A DNA stretch of 64,000 bases from Clostridia bacterium (GCA_017461365.1 JAFTYG010000055.1:1-64000), one strand, 5' to 3'. Positions 1-9,625 are shown, counted from the stretch's first letter. A program made the numbers and translations. Notes: generated by a model not told the origin, from the letters alone.

Positions 1-1468
1 AACCGTGTTTGAGATCGGCACTCCCGAAGAACTTTATGCGCTCCTCTCTGTAACCCTCAAGGACGGCGCAGAGGACGCAGCTACGTCAAGAGCCGCAACC
101 GCAGGCAAGACCTTCGTGCTCACAGCCAACCTCGACCTTGAGGGCGCTGAGTGGCAGGGTATCGCGGAATTCTGCGGTAACTTCGACGGAAACGGCTACT
201 CTATCTCCAATATGGTACAAAACGTTACCGTTGCGGCTGAAGCGGTTAACAACGAGACCTATATAAATCCCAAGACCGACTACACAGTTTGCGCAGGCTT
301 TTTCAAGACTGTAGCTCACACAGCACTTGACGGCAGGCTTTACATCAAGGATCTCGCTATCAACAACTTCGATGTCACCATGAATTCCGCATTTGAAGGA
401 AAGACTCATATAGGCGGTCTCATCGGTGCATACACCTACAACTATGATGATACCAACAACTACACTGGCAAGCTGACTATCGAAAACGTAATGCTTACCG
501 ATGTAAACGTAGTATTCAGCACCACATGGGGCTCCGATCCCACAACAGCGGGACGCCCCACCATGGGCGGCTTCATCGGCTCGCACTACGTGGTTATCGT
601 AGACAGCACAGGTGCGATAATCGCGCAGAACGATCTTGTTATCGACAGCGTTATGTTCCAGGGAAAGGTCGAGACCAAATGGGACAGATACACGCTTATC
701 GGCGCATATATCGGTGACCTCAACGCAGGAAGAAAAAAGAGCAACTCGGGAGCCGCATCAGGCGGTGACCTTTACACAGAGGTATCCTTTAAAAACTGCC
801 TGAGCTTCGCAGAGCTCATAGCTCCCACAACAGCATCCGCGCTTCGCGCCCTTTGCGCAAGAGGTAACTCTGACGCAAAGAAGAACTTGGCTTCTACCTG
901 CGCAACGTGGATCGACGTAACCTCGGCAGGAGCGCTGAAATCCAACACCATAAAGTATAAGAACGAAAAGGCTCTCAAGCTCACTCTCTCCGACGTTTAC
1001 GGTTACAACGCAGACGATGCTTCTACCTACGACGGTTGGTATCAGGATGAAGTCTTTGGCATCATCCCCAAGGGACTTGCAGATAACGTGATCTACAAGA
1101 TGTACGCGCAAAAGTCCTCCGCGGCAGATGCGAACGGTAAATACGGCGTCCGTATCATCGGCGCGCTTCAGTCTCTCGATCTTCTCAACGTAAAGCTCGA
1201 CGCTCAGGTATCGACCGATAACGGAGCAACGTGGACAACAGTTCCCGTAGATACAGTTCAGACGGTCTACACGTCTGTTATGGCGGCAGGTACTAAAATA
1301 ACTGCCGAAGACCTCGGCGGTAAGTACGTCTACGTCGCAGCTCTTTCGGGTATCTCCGCAGAAACCCCCGTCACTGTCAGAGTAACACCGACAAAGACTA
1401 TGCTCGACGGTACGGTAGTCACAATGTCTACACAGCAGATAACGCTTACCTTCCCCGCTGCTAACTGA
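1..1468 (+). CDS. Secreted/surface protein, 3' part only (5' end outside window)
   Basis: The open frame runs in from the window edge (the codon before the GTG at 5 is also open), so this is probably the C-terminal ~488 residues of a larger protein. The N-terminal half has a Gly/Asn-rich beta-helix style (a run near residue 58 reads NFDGNGYSISNM), as in GLUG-like and surface-adhesin repeats. The last ~120 residues look like a beta-sandwich module with Thr-rich strands. No LPXTG or other sorting signal is seen before the stop. It is followed 12 bases later by a small peptide gene with a strong ribosome binding site, so the two are probably co-transcribed. The function is unknown; a secreted location is inferred from composition and from the lipoprotein genes downstream. 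Confidence 0.6.
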   Translation, partial: TVFEIGTPEELYALLSVTLKDGAEDAATSRAATAGKTFVLTANLDLEGAEWQGIAEFCGNFDGNGYSISNMVQNVTVAAEAVNNETYINPKTDYTVCAGFFKTVAHTALDGRLYIKDLAINNFDVTMNSAFEGKTHIGGLIGAYTYNYDDTNNYTGKLTIENVMLTDVNVVFSTTWGSDPTTAGRPTMGGFIGSHYVVIVDSTGAIIAQNDLVIDSVMFQGKVETKWDRYTLIGAYIGDLNAGRKKSNSGAASGGDLYTEVSFKNCLSFAELIAPTTASALRALCARGNSDAKKNLASTCATWIDVTSAGALKSNTIKYKNEKALKLTLSDVYGYNADDASTYDGWYQDEVFGIIPKGLADNVIYKMYAQKSSAADANGKYGVRIIGALQSLDLLNVKLDAQVSTDNGATWTTVPVDTVQTVYTSVMAAGTKITAEDLGGKYVYVAALSGISAETPVTVRVTPTKTMLDGTVVTMSTQQITLTFPAAN

Positions 1469-1480
1469 GGAGGCATAATT

Positions 1481-1627
1481 ATGAGGAAAACGTATATGAA
1501 ACCTCAGGTTGAAATGCTCGGGCTTGCAAAGGAAGATATACTCAACGCTTCCGCAAATCAGCTCACCCTGAGCACCGATGAAAATGCCGTTCTCGGAGAA
1601 TTCGACATCGGAGGAATTTTCAACTGA
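1481..1627 (+). CDS. 48-residue peptide of unknown function
   Basis: An ATG at 1481 is preceded by GAGGAGG at good spacing, and the frame closes with TGA at 1625-1627. The peptide begins MRKTYMKPQVEMLGLAKED and ends EFDIGGIFN. There is no signal peptide, no Cys and no membrane segment. The Lys-Pro-x-Val-Glu start followed by an acidic middle and an Asn-Ala-Ser stretch resembles, from memory, short peptides of unknown role that are common in gut Clostridia and Bacteroidia. It lies 12 bases after the surface-protein gene and 88 bases before the lipoprotein at 1716. It could be a secreted or modified peptide precursor; no modification enzyme is nearby. Confidence 0.6.
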   Translation: MRKTYMKPQVEMLGLAKEDILNASANQLTLSTDENAVLGEFDIGGIFN

Positions 1628-1715
1628 AAAAGCATTATCCGTCTCCGAGGGATAGCCGGCATATTCCTCGGTATCGAAAAAATCCAACACCCGTTTCCCA
1701 TTTGGGAGGAATTTT

Positions 1716-3965
1716 ATGAAAAAACGTATTTTAACCTTTATTCTCTGCCTTGCCGTGGCGATGGCTGTATTGCCTGCCTGCGGCGACAACTCAGCGAATG
1801 ACATCGACGGAAAGGACAGCACGGACACTGGCGGTGCCGAAACAGGTACCCAAAGCTCCGAACCCGTCACACTTTTCGGAGGCGGCGACGACTATGTGCT
1901 CGTCTACCCCGACGGAGCTACAGACGGTCTCAGAGCAACGGTCATCGAGCTCCGCAATTCTATCAAAGACCTCACGGGTATAAAACCCGCGCTTGCATCC
2001 GATAAGGACTCCGCAACGGCAAAGGAAATAGTCATAGGCCCAACGTCAAGAGATGAAACCGCAACGTCGACCGCGGCTATCGGAGAGAGAGGCTATCGGG
2101 TAGAAATGATAGGCGAAAAGCTCGTCATCACGGGAAGCAATGACTTTCTTATAAAAATGGCTATCGAAGAGCTTCTTGCATCTGCCGAGGTAACAGAAAA
2201 CCACCTTTCGGTAGAAAAGGATCTGCTCCTCACAAATGACGGCTCGTCTCTCGTTTCTCCAATTACCGATAAAAACGGTAAGTTCAATTACACCCTTGTG
2301 CTCCCCACCGATGCATCCGATACGCTAAAGGTCGCTGTCAATAATTTCCGCGATAAGTGCTGGGACATCTTTGGCTACCGTCCTGCGATCTCTTATGCAA
2401 ACAGTACGCCGACCGAGCTCGAAATACTTATCGGAGACACGGGCAGAGAGCAAAGCAACAGCCTCTATTCAAAGCTGAACTATTTTGATTATCAGGTAAG
2501 CCTTGACGGAGACCGTATCGTCGTCGCGGCCATGAGCGACTCACTCATCGACGAAGCGCTGACAGGTCTTTATAACGAGATCAAAACAAATTCGCTTTCG
2601 TCCTACAACGGAGAAACCCTTATGAACAAAGAATTCACATACTACGACAGTACACTCTCCTTCGCCTCGGGTATTCCCGCTGTCACGGCAGGAACCTTTG
2701 AGGGGATTTACGACGCGGGAGACAATACCGTCGTAGTAGCGCAAAAGGAAGTCAAGAAAACCGACTACGAGTCTTACGTCGAATCCTTAAAGACAAACGG
2801 ATTTAAAGCAGATAAAACGTACAGCCTCGGAGATAACGGCGAAAACCTCTACACGCTTCTCTCCTCCGAAAAGTCGACCGTCTACGTATCCTACCTATCT
2901 CAAACCGAACAGATGAGAGTTTATATCGAGGAGGCGGACAACGCGAACTACTACGAAGAGACCGAAGCGACAAAGGGCGGCAACGAAACTCCCACCTTCT
3001 GGATGCTCAAATCCGACTATAAGGGCTCGGGACACAACGGCGGAAGCTCCTTCGTTTTCCGTCTCTCCGACGGAACGTACATCGTCGAGGACGGCGGATA
3101 CAAGACCGACGCCGAGGCAGATCAGCTCTACGAGATACTCTGTAAGTACACTCCCGAGGGCGAAAAACCTGTTATCTCGATGTGGTTTATCACCCATCTT
3201 CATTCCGACCACTACGGTTGTCTCCAGAACTTTGCGCCACGCTACGGCGACAAGGTCGAGGTCAAAGCGTTCGGCTATAACTTCCTCAAGAGCGGAGTTG
3301 CCGCAAGCTCAGGCTCTACGGTAAATAATCTTGAAGCACTCATGAAGTCTGCTTGGCCCGATGCAGTTCTCTACAATAAGCTCCACACGGGCATGACACT
3401 CGGCTTTGCGGACGCTAAGGTAACCGTCATCTGTACACACGAGGATACCTATCCGAGCAAGCCCTACGATATGAACGATACTTGTTTGGTCGTCCGCGTA
3501 GACATCGGCGGTCAGCGCTTTATGCTCCTTGCCGACGCTTGCAGAGAGCAAAGCAAGGTAATGTCAGCCACCATCCCCGTGTCCGAGCTTGAAAGCGACT
3601 TTGTTCAGATAGCTCACCACGGCTACGAGGGCTGTCTCAAAGACCTCTACGAAAAGATAGACGCCCGCGTCGGACTCTGGACGATGTCGATCTACGGCTA
3701 TAAGATGGACACCGTTGAGAACGTGTTCGAAACGTGGATGAAGAAGAGCAACACCTCGGGCTACGCCTACGCAAACTACTATATCTGCTATCAGAGCTCT
3801 ATCGAGCAGATACTTGTAGACGGAGCGGGCACAGTAGAGCTCGCACTTCCCTACACCGATCTTTCACTTAATAATAAAGACGGCTACGCAGTAAACGGAA
3901 ACTACAAATTCCCCGATTATAAGGGAATATTTGCAGAGATCAAAGCAACAGATCCAAGATCATAA
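1716..3965 (+). CDS. Lipoprotein with C-terminal metallo-beta-lactamase fold domain
   Basis: A signal peptide ends in a lipobox (LPAC, Cys about 22), so the protein should be anchored outside the membrane. Residues ~50-300 hold two copies of an alpha/beta module (runs near YVLVYPDG and YTLVLPTD, each ending in an Ile-Gly-x-Thr-x-Arg-Glu/Asp-like strand) that recalls the N-terminal non-catalytic domain of GH67 alpha-glucuronidases. Residues ~440-740 are a metallo-beta-lactamase domain with the metal motif THLHSDH (H494, H496, D498, H499), further His/Asp sites (CTHED, LLADA, IAHHGYEG), and likeness to the ComEC-type extracellular hydrolase branch. GGAGG precedes the ATG. Substrate unknown. The same N-terminal module recurs in the lipoprotein at 14550-16040. 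Confidence 0.75.
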   Translation: MKKRILTFILCLAVAMAVLPACGDNSANDIDGKDSTDTGGAETGTQSSEPVTLFGGGDDYVLVYPDGATDGLRATVIELRNSIKDLTGIKPALASDKDSATAKEIVIGPTSRDETATSTAAIGERGYRVEMIGEKLVITGSNDFLIKMAIEELLASAEVTENHLSVEKDLLLTNDGSSLVSPITDKNGKFNYTLVLPTDASDTLKVAVNNFRDKCWDIFGYRPAISYANSTPTELEILIGDTGREQSNSLYSKLNYFDYQVSLDGDRIVVAAMSDSLIDEALTGLYNEIKTNSLSSYNGETLMNKEFTYYDSTLSFASGIPAVTAGTFEGIYDAGDNTVVVAQKEVKKTDYESYVESLKTNGFKADKTYSLGDNGENLYTLLSSEKSTVYVSYLSQTEQMRVYIEEADNANYYEETEATKGGNETPTFWMLKSDYKGSGHNGGSSFVFRLSDGTYIVEDGGYKTDAEADQLYEILCKYTPEGEKPVISMWFITHLHSDHYGCLQNFAPRYGDKVEVKAFGYNFLKSGVAASSGSTVNNLEALMKSAWPDAVLYNKLHTGMTLGFADAKVTVICTHEDTYPSKPYDMNDTCLVVRVDIGGQRFMLLADACREQSKVMSATIPVSELESDFVQIAHHGYEGCLKDLYEKIDARVGLWTMSIYGYKMDTVENVFETWMKKSNTSGYAYANYYICYQSSIEQILVDGAGTVELALPYTDLSLNNKDGYAVNGNYKFPDYKGIFAEIKATDPRS

Positions 3966-3986
3966 TACACATAAGGAGGTATTATT

Positions 3987-5507
3987 ATGAAATTCACAAA
4001 AATAATTGCCACAGCATCAGCAGTATTGATGCTTCTCGGCGTGCTTGCTTCTTGTAACAATAACAAAACCGACACGCCCGATAACACCGATACAAAGAAA
4101 GACGTCATCGATACCACAAAGCCGACAGAGACCGATACACAGCTCAACGACGATGACACCCTTGACGACTATGACTTCAATAAGGAAACCTTTGTAATAC
4201 TCGCGCGTAAATCTACGCTCGATGAGTATTACGTCGATCCCAAAGCGGAAATGACCTCCGTCGGACGTGAGGTATATGCAAGAACACTGTCCATTCAGGA
4301 TAGATTTAACGTAAAGATAGAAGTTCAGGAGGTAAACTGCGACGACGGACACCGTACCGCATATACCGAAATGCTCGGTAACAGCGTAAACTCGGGCGTA
4401 TCTCCCTACCATATGCTGTCGGGACATATGACCGTAATCTCTCCTCAGCAGTATAACGGCTATCTCCTCGACCTCTGCTCACTTCCTGAGTTCGACGTAA
4501 AAAAGGAATGGTGGTCTGAGCAGATATATAACGAATGTAACTACGACGGTAAGCTCTACTTTGCGGTCGGAGACATCGCTTATACCATGTATGCTTATAT
4601 GCAGGTCCTCTTTGTAAACGAAAGCGCATTCACCCGTGAAAAGGTAGATTTTGACGGCGACATAAGCGAGTTCTACGATATGGTACGCGACGGCGGCTGG
4701 ACAATGGATAAGCTCATTCAGTATTCCACAAACTACGCAAGCGGTCTTACAGACGTTTCCGAGGACGAGAGAGAATACGGACTTATGCTCAACCAGCACT
4801 CCTCAAGAGCATTCGTAGCATCTACAGAGGCATCCTTTGAATACAGAAACGAAACAGATGAGCTCTTCCTCTATGAAGCTCCCGAAACAAGAATGTTGAC
4901 ACTTCTTCAGCAGATAAAGGACAACTGGGTAGGTAAGAACAATATCCACAACCCCAATACGAACGGCAACGACTCTAAGAACTCCAACGTGATCTTTACC
5001 GAGGGCAGAGGACTCTTCTACGGACAGGAGCTCGGTCAGGCGGCTAACTTCGATATGACCGATGAATACGGCATAGTCCCCTTCCCCATGTACGATGAAA
5101 TTCAGGACGGCTACCGTTCTACGATCCGTAACTCCGTATCCGCAGTAGCAGTTCCCTCCAACGTATCCTCCGAGGATCACACTATGATAGGCGTTCTCGT
5201 TGAGGCTATGGGTATGTACGGATATAACGAGATCACTCCCGAATACTACGGAAAAGTTCTTTCTACGCGTCTGCTCGGCGATGCCGACGGTCAGGATATG
5301 CTCAAGCTCGTCCGTGAAGGCTTCACCATCGACCACGCGCTTGCAAACACTTTCGGATACGGAGGCGTTCACCCCTATTCCGTTTACAAATCCGCTATAT
5401 TCGGTGAAAAGGACTTCACAACCATCTGGGCAGAAAATTACGGTAATCTCAACGGTCTGCTCACAACAATGAAAACCAAGATAAACGCAGTAAATACGGC
5501 AGGATGA
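3987..5507 (+). CDS. Extracellular solute-binding lipoprotein (family 1 type)
   Basis: The signal peptide ends in LASC (Cys about 23), followed by an Asn/Asp/Thr-rich linker and a ~440-residue periplasmic-binding-protein fold of the carbohydrate type. AAGGAGG precedes the ATG. Length (506) fits the sugar-binding components of ABC importers in Clostridia. No ABC permease or ATPase gene lies in the window, so it either works with permeases encoded elsewhere or serves as a surface glycan-binding protein. It sits 21 bases after the metallo-beta-lactamase lipoprotein and 14 bases before the SGNH lipoprotein, so the three are very likely one transcript. Confidence 0.8.
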   Translation: MKFTKIIATASAVLMLLGVLASCNNNKTDTPDNTDTKKDVIDTTKPTETDTQLNDDDTLDDYDFNKETFVILARKSTLDEYYVDPKAEMTSVGREVYARTLSIQDRFNVKIEVQEVNCDDGHRTAYTEMLGNSVNSGVSPYHMLSGHMTVISPQQYNGYLLDLCSLPEFDVKKEWWSEQIYNECNYDGKLYFAVGDIAYTMYAYMQVLFVNESAFTREKVDFDGDISEFYDMVRDGGWTMDKLIQYSTNYASGLTDVSEDEREYGLMLNQHSSRAFVASTEASFEYRNETDELFLYEAPETRMLTLLQQIKDNWVGKNNIHNPNTNGNDSKNSNVIFTEGRGLFYGQELGQAANFDMTDEYGIVPFPMYDEIQDGYRSTIRNSVSAVAVPSNVSSEDHTMIGVLVEAMGMYGYNEITPEYYGKVLSTRLLGDADGQDMLKLVREGFTIDHALANTFGYGGVHPYSVYKSAIFGEKDFTTIWAENYGNLNGLLTTMKTKINAVNTAG

Positions 5508-5521
5508 AGTAGGTGATTGCT

Positions 5522-7213
5522 ATGAGAAAAACACTAAAAATTTTACTTACGCTTATGCTTATCGGCTGTCTTTCTCTTAGTGTGATTTCCTGTAACAATG
5601 ATACCCCCGATAATGAGGGGGTATCAGAAACAGAAAGCGAAAGTGATACTGCAGTTGATACGGGGAATCAGACTCCCGACGATCCCGTTGATCCTGACGA
5701 TCCCGACGATCCCGTTGATCCCGACGATCCTAACGATCCTGACGATCCGGATGATCCGGATGATCCGGATGATCCCAACACGCCGGATGATCCCGATGAG
5801 CCTGCCGATGAGGATCCCATCACATCAGGGGACGATAACACAGAAGAAGGATGGAATAAATTGGAACAAATGACACCCATCGATCCTGAAAAAGAGGAAG
5901 AACCGATAAGACCTGTAACAGTTGATCCCGAGCTTGTAGCAAAAACAGAGGGACAGGTAATTGACATCTACCTTATAGCGGGACAGTCGAACGCTTGCGG
6001 CTATACTACGATAACAAGCGATTTCAAAAACAGCAATTCCGTGTTCAAGGACGGATATTCAAACGTTCTTTACTCGGGTAACTCCGCAAACTCAAGCAGC
6101 AACGTATATGAGCCCTATATCACAACACTTCAAAAAACCACCGCAGGCCTCGGACGTTATGCCGATGGCTCCTACTCTGGCCCAGAGCTCGGTATGGCGG
6201 AAGCTCTTTCCTCATACTATAACACCGAGAGCGGCAAAATGGCTTGTATCGTCAAGTACGCGATAGGCGGAGTAAGTCTGCGTGATAATATCACGGGACG
6301 CGATGCAGCGGGCGGTAACTGGGCGCCTCCCTCCTACCTTGAAAGCATTGGCGGAGGAAAAGATGACAATCTTTCGGGCGGACAGTACAGAAAGTTCATT
6401 CATCAGGTAAAGTGCAGTATAGCAGAGCTTGAGGCTCACGGCTACACCGTAAACGTCAAAGGACTTTACTGGATGCAGGGAGAGGCGGATCACCAATATC
6501 CCGACCTTTACGCAACAATATTCAACTACTTCGTATCTGATATAAGAAACGATCTCGGAGAGATAACGGGCGCCAACCTTTCGACTATGCCCATTATCGT
6601 GGGAGCTATGTCAAGCACGTATCACCGCACACACGCTACCGCTACAGATACGTTTATCGCAAAGCAGATAGCTATATGCGACTCCTTGGACAACGTTTAT
6701 TTCAATAATTCCGCGCCCTTCAGCCCCAGCCGTGACAGCGCAAACGACAGCGACCAGTCACACTGGACGAGCGATGACAATCTGTTCATCGGAGAGATGG
6801 TCGGTACAAAGCTTTTGAACCTTTGCTGCGGACAGAATTATGAGACGCTCACGCTTGGCGAAAACGTAGCATCAGTGTATGACGCAAACGGACAGCTCAT
6901 CGCTTCCTACGCTTCCCTTGCCTACGCAATAAACAGCGCGCCCGAGGGAGCTACCGTAAAGCTGTTAAAGGACGTCACACTGTACGCACCGCTTAATCTC
7001 AGCAATCAGAATAAGGTCACACTCGACGGCAACGGACATAAGATAAATACCTACGCAACCTACATCGTCATCCGTCTTGTCGGCACAGACCTGACCTTCA
7101 AGAACGTTGAGCTCGTTCCCGCAAGCGGATCGCTCACGTCGCTGAAGATAAACAAATACGATAACGCCGTATTCACTGTCGACGGCGGAAACCTCGGAGA
7201 GTGCGCCGCATAA
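5522..7213 (+). CDS. SGNH-type carbohydrate esterase lipoprotein (sialate O-acetylesterase-like)
   Basis: The start is set at ATG 5522 because AGGTG at 5511-5515 is well spaced for it; an in-frame GTG at 5513 overlaps that site. The signal peptide ends in SVISC. Residues ~35-115 are an Asp-Pro-Asp-Asp linker encoded by a tandem repeat. The catalytic domain starts near residue 145 with the SGNH block I run IAGQSNACG (Ser156) and has a late His in SHW (His414), as in the SASA/DUF303 esterases that remove O-acetyl groups from sugars. The final ~110 residues form beta-helix-like strands (LDGNGHKIN) and end abruptly. The role is probably deacetylation of host or plant glycans at the cell surface. 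Confidence 0.75.
   Translation: MRKTLKILLTLMLIGCLSLSVISCNNDTPDNEGVSETESESDTAVDTGNQTPDDPVDPDDPDDPVDPDDPNDPDDPDDPDDPDDPNTPDDPDEPADEDPITSGDDNTEEGWNKLEQMTPIDPEKEEEPIRPVTVDPELVAKTEGQVIDIYLIAGQSNACGYTTITSDFKNSNSVFKDGYSNVLYSGNSANSSSNVYEPYITTLQKTTAGLGRYADGSYSGPELGMAEALSSYYNTESGKMACIVKYAIGGVSLRDNITGRDAAGGNWAPPSYLESIGGGKDDNLSGGQYRKFIHQVKCSIAELEAHGYTVNVKGLYWMQGEADHQYPDLYATIFNYFVSDIRNDLGEITGANLSTMPIIVGAMSSTYHRTHATATDTFIAKQIAICDSLDNVYFNNSAPFSPSRDSANDSDQSHWTSDDNLFIGEMVGTKLLNLCCGQNYETLTLGENVASVYDANGQLIASYASLAYAINSAPEGATVKLLKDVTLYAPLNLSNQNKVTLDGNGHKINTYATYIVIRLVGTDLTFKNVELVPASGSLTSLKINKYDNAVFTVDGGNLGECAA
5677..5808 (+). repeat. Tandem Asp-Pro-Asp-Asp coding repeat (linker)
   Basis: Units of about 9-15 bases built on GATCCCGACGATCC and GATCCGGAT encode an Asp/Pro linker between the lipid anchor and the esterase domain. 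Such repeats can change length by slippage. Confidence 0.85.
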
Positions 7214-7242
7214 GCGCCACATAAAAATCCGATAAAAAACAC

Positions 7243-7287
7243 AAGGAGCTTAGCTCATTTGCCACCCGCAAATGAACTAAGCTCCTT
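7243..7287. terminator. Bidirectional intrinsic terminator
   Basis: A 20-base arm (7243-7262) pairs with 7268-7287 with one G-U pair. A T-rich tail follows on the plus strand and an A-rich flank gives the minus-strand tail. It lies between two convergent lipoprotein genes and can serve both. Confidence 0.9.
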
Positions 7288-7320
7288 TTCTTGTATATGT
7301 TTTATTTTACCAATGCTACC

Positions 7321-9555
7321 TCAGCAAACCTTATATCCGCCCTCAGAGGCAACGATATGCGCGTTTTCGGCAGTATATATACCCGATGCCGCCTCCGTGT
7401 ACGTCGTGATTGCTCCGCGGTCATACGCCTTGATAATGCTCGCATCCTGCATCGTAAACGTTGTTCCTACACCAAGTATGATCTTACCAAGCCCCTTGTC
7501 TGTAGCATCACTTCCAACAGTACCAATATCTCCCGTGATCCTGCAGTTGTTATAGGTGATCTTCGCATTGAGCGTTTCTGCGTTGTGTATCAAAGCCGAA
7601 GAGCTGTATCCGACTATTTCACAGTCGGTAAGCATAAGCCCCGAAGCATCCTTGCATTCAGCAGGCAAATATTCCGCCGTATATGTGGCATTGTCGTTGG
7701 AATAGGATATTGAAAAGAGCGGCTCGTCGGTCTCGACCTTCTGCGATATTTTCACACCGACAAATTCAACCTTGCCGTAATAATACGAATAATTCTTCGT
7801 GTCGGAAAATCCTCTGCCGAGCAGCCTTATAAAATCTTCCTCGCCATCAGTACCTATCTTGTTTACCTCACCACCGTACATCTTAAGGCTCGTAGTGCTT
7901 GCATCGTTCGCCCAATAAGTAGACGTATAAAGGAAATTCGTACAGTTTATAACCACACAGTCGCCGTCGGTATATCCTACCTCAGAGCCAATAAGCACGT
8001 TTTTGTTATTGCCGTACATCTGGAATACCGTGTACTTGTTTCCCGCAGGCAGAGTAACGGTTCCCTTTCCGTTAGAGGATATAAGATTAAACGTCGACAC
8101 GTATCCATCCTTGTAAGTCGTCCGCATAAGACTTCCGTTTGTCAGCGTCAGCGTCTTTGCGTTGAGATCAAGAGTTACCGTAACAGTCTTTGTTTTTCTC
8201 ATGTTACCGCTTGTAGCGCCCTTGCAGGTAACGTCTGTAAGCAGAGTTATGCAATCGCCGTTGGTGTATCCGCCCGTGATCTTCTCCTCAAGCGCGTCAA
8301 GCGTCAGATAGCTTTCCGTGCCGTTGTTCAACAGCTTTGCAACGTAGCCTGCGGCAACCGCCTCACTGTCACTGTCAATACCCGTGCTTTCGTCACTGCT
8401 TGCGTAATCGTAGCTTCTGTAGGGCTTCTCTTCAAGGTACTTGTCAATAAGCGCCTGAATTCCCGCCATGTCAGCATCCGAAGCGAATACGTCAGTATAA
8501 TTCGTCGTCGCGCCGTCATAGGTGTAATATGTGGATATGAATTTTGAAAAGCTGTAAAACTTCGCGCTTGCCCCCGCAGGACGAAGCGCGCTGTTGTTGC
8601 AAAAACCATACGTCTGCCCCTGAGCGGACGCACCCGTAAATGCGCAGTAAGTCATAAGCGTAGTTATATAGCCCGAGAGCTGATTGGGATGGTAGCCGTC
8701 CTTTGCGCTCTTCTTTATTACGAACGTATTTTTCTCATACTCACATTCCGCATCAGGCACCTGCACGTCCCCATTCATTATGTCATAGACAAGGCGTCCC
8801 CATTCGATAATTGTAACTCCCTTGTCCTCCCATGATTTCAGGGAGTCAAGCGTGTTCTTGGCAAGACACATCTGACTTCCTATTGTTCCGTAGGCATTGT
8901 AAGGAACGATAATAGCAAACCTTACGTTCGGGTTTGCCTCGCGGAAAAACGCCATCACGTTTTCAAGATTTGAGGAAAAAGAAGCGTCCGCCGCCTCACT
9001 GCTTCCCGTCTGTATAACAACGTAATCAAAATTTCTGTCCGTAATATACGCCTTGTGATCCACGCCGTCACAGCCGCGGTTTGCGGAGCAATTACCGCCG
9101 AACATATGCTCAAGCGAATGTCCACCGAACGTCCAGTTCGTCACCTCAACGTCCATTCCGTTCGCCTTGCATAGCTGATAAAAATATCCCTTATCCCCCG
9201 TTCTCGACGCCTGAGTAAGATAGGTTTGAGATTTTTCAAGAACAGTCTGTCCGTAATATGTATAGGAATTTCCTATAAAAATTATTTTTTTGCCGTCAAG
9301 AGAATTTATATTCATCTCATCGTCTCCTTGTTCGCCGTCGCCTTGTTCAACGTCTCCTTGCTCATTGTCTCCTTGCTCGACGTCTCCTTGTTCGTTGTCG
9401 CCCTGTTCGTTGTCGCTTGCGTTGCTCTCCGTGCCGTCGTAGGTTTCTGCCGAAGTGTCAACAGGAAGATCCTCGCCGTCACATCCCATCAATACCGTAC
9501 CAAGCATCATAGCGCACAGCAACAGCGCGCCGATAGCTCTTAATGATCTTTTCAT
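7321..9555 (-). CDS. SGNH/GDSL-like hydrolase lipoprotein (DUF4886 type)
   Basis: The start is placed at the ATG at 9555 (MKRSLRAIG), which gives a clean signal peptide ending in LMGC (Cys25); an upstream ATG at 9570 is possible. Residues ~47-82 are a Gly-Asp-x-Glu-Gln linker from a 15-base tandem repeat. The hydrolase domain begins with KKIIFIGNSYTYYG (block I Ser97) and has a late DGYHPN motif, as in the DUF4886 branch of SGNH hydrolases. The C-terminal ~300 residues are beta-helix-like, similar in style to the end of the convergent esterase at 5522-7213. It is probably a cell-surface glycan esterase. It has its own consensus promoter at 9597-9625. Confidence 0.7.
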   Translation of the reverse strand: MKRSLRAIGALLLCAMMLGTVLMGCDGEDLPVDTSAETYDGTESNASDNEQGDNEQGDVEQGDNEQGDVEQGDGEQGDDEMNINSLDGKKIIFIGNSYTYYGQTVLEKSQTYLTQASRTGDKGYFYQLCKANGMDVEVTNWTFGGHSLEHMFGGNCSANRGCDGVDHKAYITDRNFDYVVIQTGSSEAADASFSSNLENVMAFFREANPNVRFAIIVPYNAYGTIGSQMCLAKNTLDSLKSWEDKGVTIIEWGRLVYDIMNGDVQVPDAECEYEKNTFVIKKSAKDGYHPNQLSGYITTLMTYCAFTGASAQGQTYGFCNNSALRPAGASAKFYSFSKFISTYYTYDGATTNYTDVFASDADMAGIQALIDKYLEEKPYRSYDYASSDESTGIDSDSEAVAAGYVAKLLNNGTESYLTLDALEEKITGGYTNGDCITLLTDVTCKGATSGNMRKTKTVTVTLDLNAKTLTLTNGSLMRTTYKDGYVSTFNLISSNGKGTVTLPAGNKYTVFQMYGNNKNVLIGSEVGYTDGDCVVINCTNFLYTSTYWANDASTTSLKMYGGEVNKIGTDGEEDFIRLLGRGFSDTKNYSYYYGKVEFVGVKISQKVETDEPLFSISYSNDNATYTAEYLPAECKDASGLMLTDCEIVGYSSSALIHNAETLNAKITYNNCRITGDIGTVGSDATDKGLGKIILGVGTTFTMQDASIIKAYDRGAITTYTEAASGIYTAENAHIVASEGGYKVC
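9319..9414 (-). repeat. 15-base tandem repeat coding for a Gly-Asp-x-Glu-Gln linker
   Basis: Six or seven imperfect copies of a 15-base unit encode the hydrophilic linker of the DUF4886-type lipoprotein. It is a likely length-variable site. Confidence 0.85.
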
Positions 9556-9596
9556 ACTACTACCTCTCACGATATAAAATAATACTTACAATCTAT

Positions 9597-9625
9597 ATTA
9601 TATATCTTATTTTGTCTTTTGTCAA
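9597..9625 (-). promoter_or_regulatory. Consensus sigma-A promoter for the DUF4886-type lipoprotein
   Basis: On the minus strand: TTGACA, a 17-base spacer, then TATAAT. The start codon lies about 40 bases downstream. The ~140 bases between this promoter and the next one hold no supported gene. Confidence 0.85.

Noticed and set aside
1646..1671. Riboswitch or terminator between the small peptide and the lipoprotein at 1716
   Set aside because: Only a short CCGAGG/CCTCGG stem is visible, with no T run and no known aptamer core.
758..1870. Long minus-strand frame opposite the surface protein and lipoprotein genes
   Set aside because: It spans two plus-strand genes with good ribosome binding sites and its product has no recognisable domain; a coding shadow.
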